Shown here in pieces: positions 61,726-64,000 of a DNA stretch of 64,000 nt. The stretch comes from Nostocales cyanobacterium LEGE 11386 (GTDB taxonomy: Bacteria; Cyanobacteriota; Cyanobacteriia; Cyanobacteriales; Nostocaceae), in assembly GCA_015207155.1 (NCBI GenBank), contig JADEXK010000031.1, positions 1 to 64,000 of the forward strand, written 5' to 3'. The position numbers and the translations under genes are program-made. The stretch's first letter is position 1; each line of letters begins with the position of its first letter. The notes under the pieces are model-generated. The model worked only from the letters and a program-made list of their open reading frames with translations. It made no database searches and had not been told where the DNA came from.

Positions 61726-64000
61726 CTAAAACTCCCCAGCTAAGGCGGGAACGCACCGTTCACATAATAAGGGATGCTCTTTTGATTCTCCCACATGGAC
61801 AGAGTAATTCCAGCAGCGATCGCACTTCTCCCCATCTGCATTGACTACGCCAATTTCCCAATCTACTGTTTTGGTTGTATATTTTAATCCTTGCAGTTTC
61901 TCAGCAGAATCTAAAATTTCTACCTGGGAAGTCAGTAATAAATACCGCAGTTCGTCAATACCGTTACCTTTTTTGGGGTTAAAGGCTTTGATAGCATCGC
62001 CTAACTGTTTGTGAGGGATGTGAATTAAGGCTTTTGCTTCTAGGGAAGAACCAATCATTTTTTCTACCCTGGCTTGTTCTAACACCTTGTTAACATCGGT
62101 GCGGAGTTGTCGCAGAGTTTCCCAAAATTCCCCTAAATCTGGGTCACTCCAGGCTTGGTCTATTTGCACCCAACCGGCTTCAAATACCGATTTATAAGGT
62201 GTTTTGTAGGGGATATATTGCCAGATATCCTCAGCAGTATGACACAACACAGGTGCGATCGCTCTAGCTAAATTCTCTAAAGCAATCTGCAATACTGTTT
62301 GACAACTGCGACGACGGAAAGCATTAGCAGCACTAATGTACAGTCTATCTTTGGCAACATCTAAATAGAAGTTGGATAAATCCACCACGCAGAAATTCTG
62401 CACTGTTTGGAAAAAGCGGAAGAATTGAAAACTGTCAAAAGCAGCTGTAACTTCTGCAAACACCTCAGTCATGCGGTGCAGCATATAGCGGTCAATTTCT
62501 GGTAAATCTTCCAGGGGTACTGCATCTTTTTCGGGGTCAAAATCATGCAAACTACCCAACAAAAACCGCGCTGTGTTGCGAATCTTGCCTCTAACATCAT
62601 TAAGCTGCCTGATGATATTTTTACCAATACGGACATCAGAGGAGTAATCTACCGACGACACCCACAGCCGCAATACATCTGCACCATAAGGTGGTTCTTC
62701 TTTTTTATTTTTTCCGCCTTCAATGAATGTATTTGGGTCAACTACATTTCCTTCTGACTTACTCATCTTCCGCCCTTGTTCATCTAAAACAAAGCCGTGA
62801 GTCAAGACAGTTTTATAAGGTGCAATGCCATTGACGGCTACACTAGTCAGCAAACTTGACTGGAACCATCCCCGATGCTGGTCAGAACCTTCCAAATACA
62901 TATCAGCTGGATAGCGTAACTCTGGACGTTGTTTAGCCACAGCGGCCCAAGACGAACCAGAATCAAACCACACATCCATTGTGTCTGTACCTTTGCGGTA
63001 AGACTTACCATCGTTGCGGTAAGACTCAGGTAATAATTCCTCTACTGAAAGTTCCCACCAAGCATCAGAACCTTTTTCGGCAATGATAGCTTGGACATGA
63101 TTGATAGTTTCCTCATTCAGTAGCGGTTCCCCAGTGGCTTCATCGTAGAACACCGGGATAGGTACACCCCAACTACGCTGACGAGAAATACACCAATCAG
63201 AACGTTCCGCCACCATCGGCGTGATGCGATTTTCCCCTTGGGCTGGAATCCATTTTACCGTGGCGATGGCCTTTAATGCTTCATCCCGAAAACCAGCCAC
63301 CGAAGCAAACCATTGTTCCGTCGCCCGGAAAATCGTCGGCTTCTTCGTCCGCCAATCATAAGGATACTTGTGCGCGTAAGCTTCCTCTTTCAACAAAGAA
63401 CCAGCAGCCGTCAACGCATCAATTACCGCTTGATTTCCCTCACCCAGCACATTTAACCCAGCAAAATCACCCGCCTCCTGAGTAAAATCACCATTATCAT
63501 CCACAGGTGCAAGGATAGGTAACTTGTAACGTTGACCAACAATATAGTCCTCCTGACCATGACCAGGCGCAGTATGTACCAACCCAGTACCAGACTCAGT
63601 AGTAATATAATCACCACCCACAACCACCGGACTTTCACGGTCAAACAAAGGATGACGATAAGTAGAACCTTCTAACTCCCGCCCCTTAAACGTAGCCTTC
63701 ACCGTTAAATCCACATCCAAAGTAGCAGCCAACCTTTCCACCAAATCAGCCGCCACAATCAAATACTCTCTCTGCGCCTCCGCGCCTCTGCGTGAAACCT
63801 CCACCACCGCATAATTCAAATCACCATTTACCGCCACAGCCAAATTCCCCGGAATCGTCCAAGGAGTAGTAGTCCAGATAGCGACACTCAAATGTGGCAA
63901 ATACTCGCCCAACACAGGTTTCACCGCCTCAGCCAACCCAGTCACCGGAAAAGCCGCATAGATACTGCGAGAAGTGTGACCTTCCGGATATTCCAACTCC
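61726..64000 (-). CDS. ileS: isoleucyl-tRNA synthetase, C-terminal part (continues beyond window)
   Basis: About 757 residues of a class I synthetase whose N-terminus lies beyond 64000. The editing domain (TTPWTIPGNLAVAV, GTGLVHTAPGHGQEDY), catalytic-core DVWFDSGSSWAA and SDQHRGWFQSSLL, KMSKS loop (GRKMSKSEGNVVDP), anticodon-binding domain and the C-terminal zinc knuckles (EKCDRCWNYS, LLCERCVPAL) are all present. It attaches isoleucine to tRNA-Ile and edits valine. A dispersed repeat is inserted in frame at 63768-63800 (residues SRRGAEAQRE). The hairpin at 61666 probably ends the transcript. Confidence 0.96.
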   Translation of the reverse strand, partial: ELEYPEGHTSRSIYAAFPVTGLAEAVKPVLGEYLPHLSVAIWTTTPWTIPGNLAVAVNGDLNYAVVEVSRRGAEAQREYLIVAADLVERLAATLDVDLTVKATFKGRELEGSTYRHPLFDRESPVVVGGDYITTESGTGLVHTAPGHGQEDYIVGQRYKLPILAPVDDNGDFTQEAGDFAGLNVLGEGNQAVIDALTAAGSLLKEEAYAHKYPYDWRTKKPTIFRATEQWFASVAGFRDEALKAIATVKWIPAQGENRITPMVAERSDWCISRQRSWGVPIPVFYDEATGEPLLNEETINHVQAIIAEKGSDAWWELSVEELLPESYRNDGKSYRKGTDTMDVWFDSGSSWAAVAKQRPELRYPADMYLEGSDQHRGWFQSSLLTSVAVNGIAPYKTVLTHGFVLDEQGRKMSKSEGNVVDPNTFIEGGKNKKEEPPYGADVLRLWVSSVDYSSDVRIGKNIIRQLNDVRGKIRNTARFLLGSLHDFDPEKDAVPLEDLPEIDRYMLHRMTEVFAEVTAAFDSFQFFRFFQTVQNFCVVDLSNFYLDVAKDRLYISAANAFRRRSCQTVLQIALENLARAIAPVLCHTAEDIWQYIPYKTPYKSVFEAGWVQIDQAWSDPDLGEFWETLRQLRTDVNKVLEQARVEKMIGSSLEAKALIHIPHKQLGDAIKAFNPKKGNGIDELRYLLLTSQVEILDSAEKLQGLKYTTKTVDWEIGVVNADGEKCDRCWNYSVHVGESKEHPLLCERCVPALAGEF
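63768..63800. repeat. dispersed CGCAGAGGCGCGGAGG-type repeat inside ileS
   Basis: On the minus strand CACGCAGAGGCGCGGAGGC followed by GCAGAGAGAG lies in frame within the ileS editing domain and adds about ten residues (SRRGAEAQRE) between VVEV and YLIVAADL. Related copies lie at 35164-35190 and 43398-43427. Confidence 0.7.

Noticed and set aside
1..64000. tRNA, rRNA and CRISPR arrays
   Set aside because: No T-arm type GGTTCRANYCC with matching acceptor stem, no rRNA sequence and no evenly spaced 24-37-bp repeats were noticed by eye; a tRNAscan and CRISPR finder would be decisive.

Overview
The window reads as chromosome of a filamentous, probably heterocyst-forming cyanobacterium (order Nostocales; Nostoc/Anabaena-like). 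The evidence is the very frequent octamer GCGATCGC (HIP1) inside genes, a plant-type [2Fe-2S] photosynthetic ferredoxin, a cyanobacterial-type biliverdin reductase, a membrane-anchored Mn superoxide dismutase, multi-PAS histidine kinases, and intergenic repeat families of the kind that crowd Nostoc genomes. No rRNA, tRNA, CRISPR array, transposase or prophage was recognised.

Layout. 1-4.1 kb: a PDZ/radical-SAM-like DUF512 protein and a secreted GH10-like (GHL10) hydrolase. 4.4-10.9 kb: a signalling cassette of a CBS + seven-PAS histidine kinase, a receiver-EAL protein and a receiver-histidine kinase. 11-15.2 kb: an HTH/GrpE-like protein, Dps, sulfiredoxin, a SpoIID/LytB-type protein and ferredoxin. 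15.5-22.1 kb: biliverdin reductase, methionine aminopeptidase, a stand-alone Clp-N protein, a small HsdR-N-like protein, a MazEF pair whose toxin carries an HTH-like insertion, a pentapeptide-repeat membrane protein and a TPR lipoprotein. 22.4-28.7 kb: a minus-strand heavy-metal (probably copper/silver-type) RND efflux cluster. 29-35.9 kb: HtrA-type protease, site-2 protease with CBS domains, small membrane proteins, a lipoprotein MnSOD followed by a ferric-reductase-like flavohaem protein. 35.9-39 kb: divergent CHASE3 kinase and OmpR-type regulator with three 11-bp direct repeats next to them. 39.5-43.2 kb: MFS transporter and groESL with a K-box-like element. 44-47.4 kb: a zinc-ribbon/tandem-domain pair of unknown function, glycerol kinase and an acetyltransferase. 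47.8-56.2 kb: scattered surface-glycan genes (GT10, GT4, GT8-like, pyruvyl transferase, GT2), a PAS-Crp regulator, and an orphan terminator that may end a small RNA. 56.3-61.7 kb: an accessory island with an HsdR-N/ParA fusion, a ParB-like partner and a tiny HTH protein, divergent from a second ParA and a further nuclease-like protein, then a PIN-domain toxin-antitoxin pair with a decayed second copy of the antitoxin. 61.7-64 kb: the C-terminal three quarters of isoleucyl-tRNA synthetase, running off the window.

The most unusual items are the nuclease-ParA/ParB-like operon with its divergent ParA-nuclease neighbour (56.3-60.7 kb), the MazF with a helix-turn-helix-like insertion, the phased direct repeats at 38.4 kb, the orphan terminator at 51.6 kb, and the nested palindromic MITE-like element at 43.3 kb. 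All functional statements are from reading the sequence and recalled family knowledge; no database search was run.
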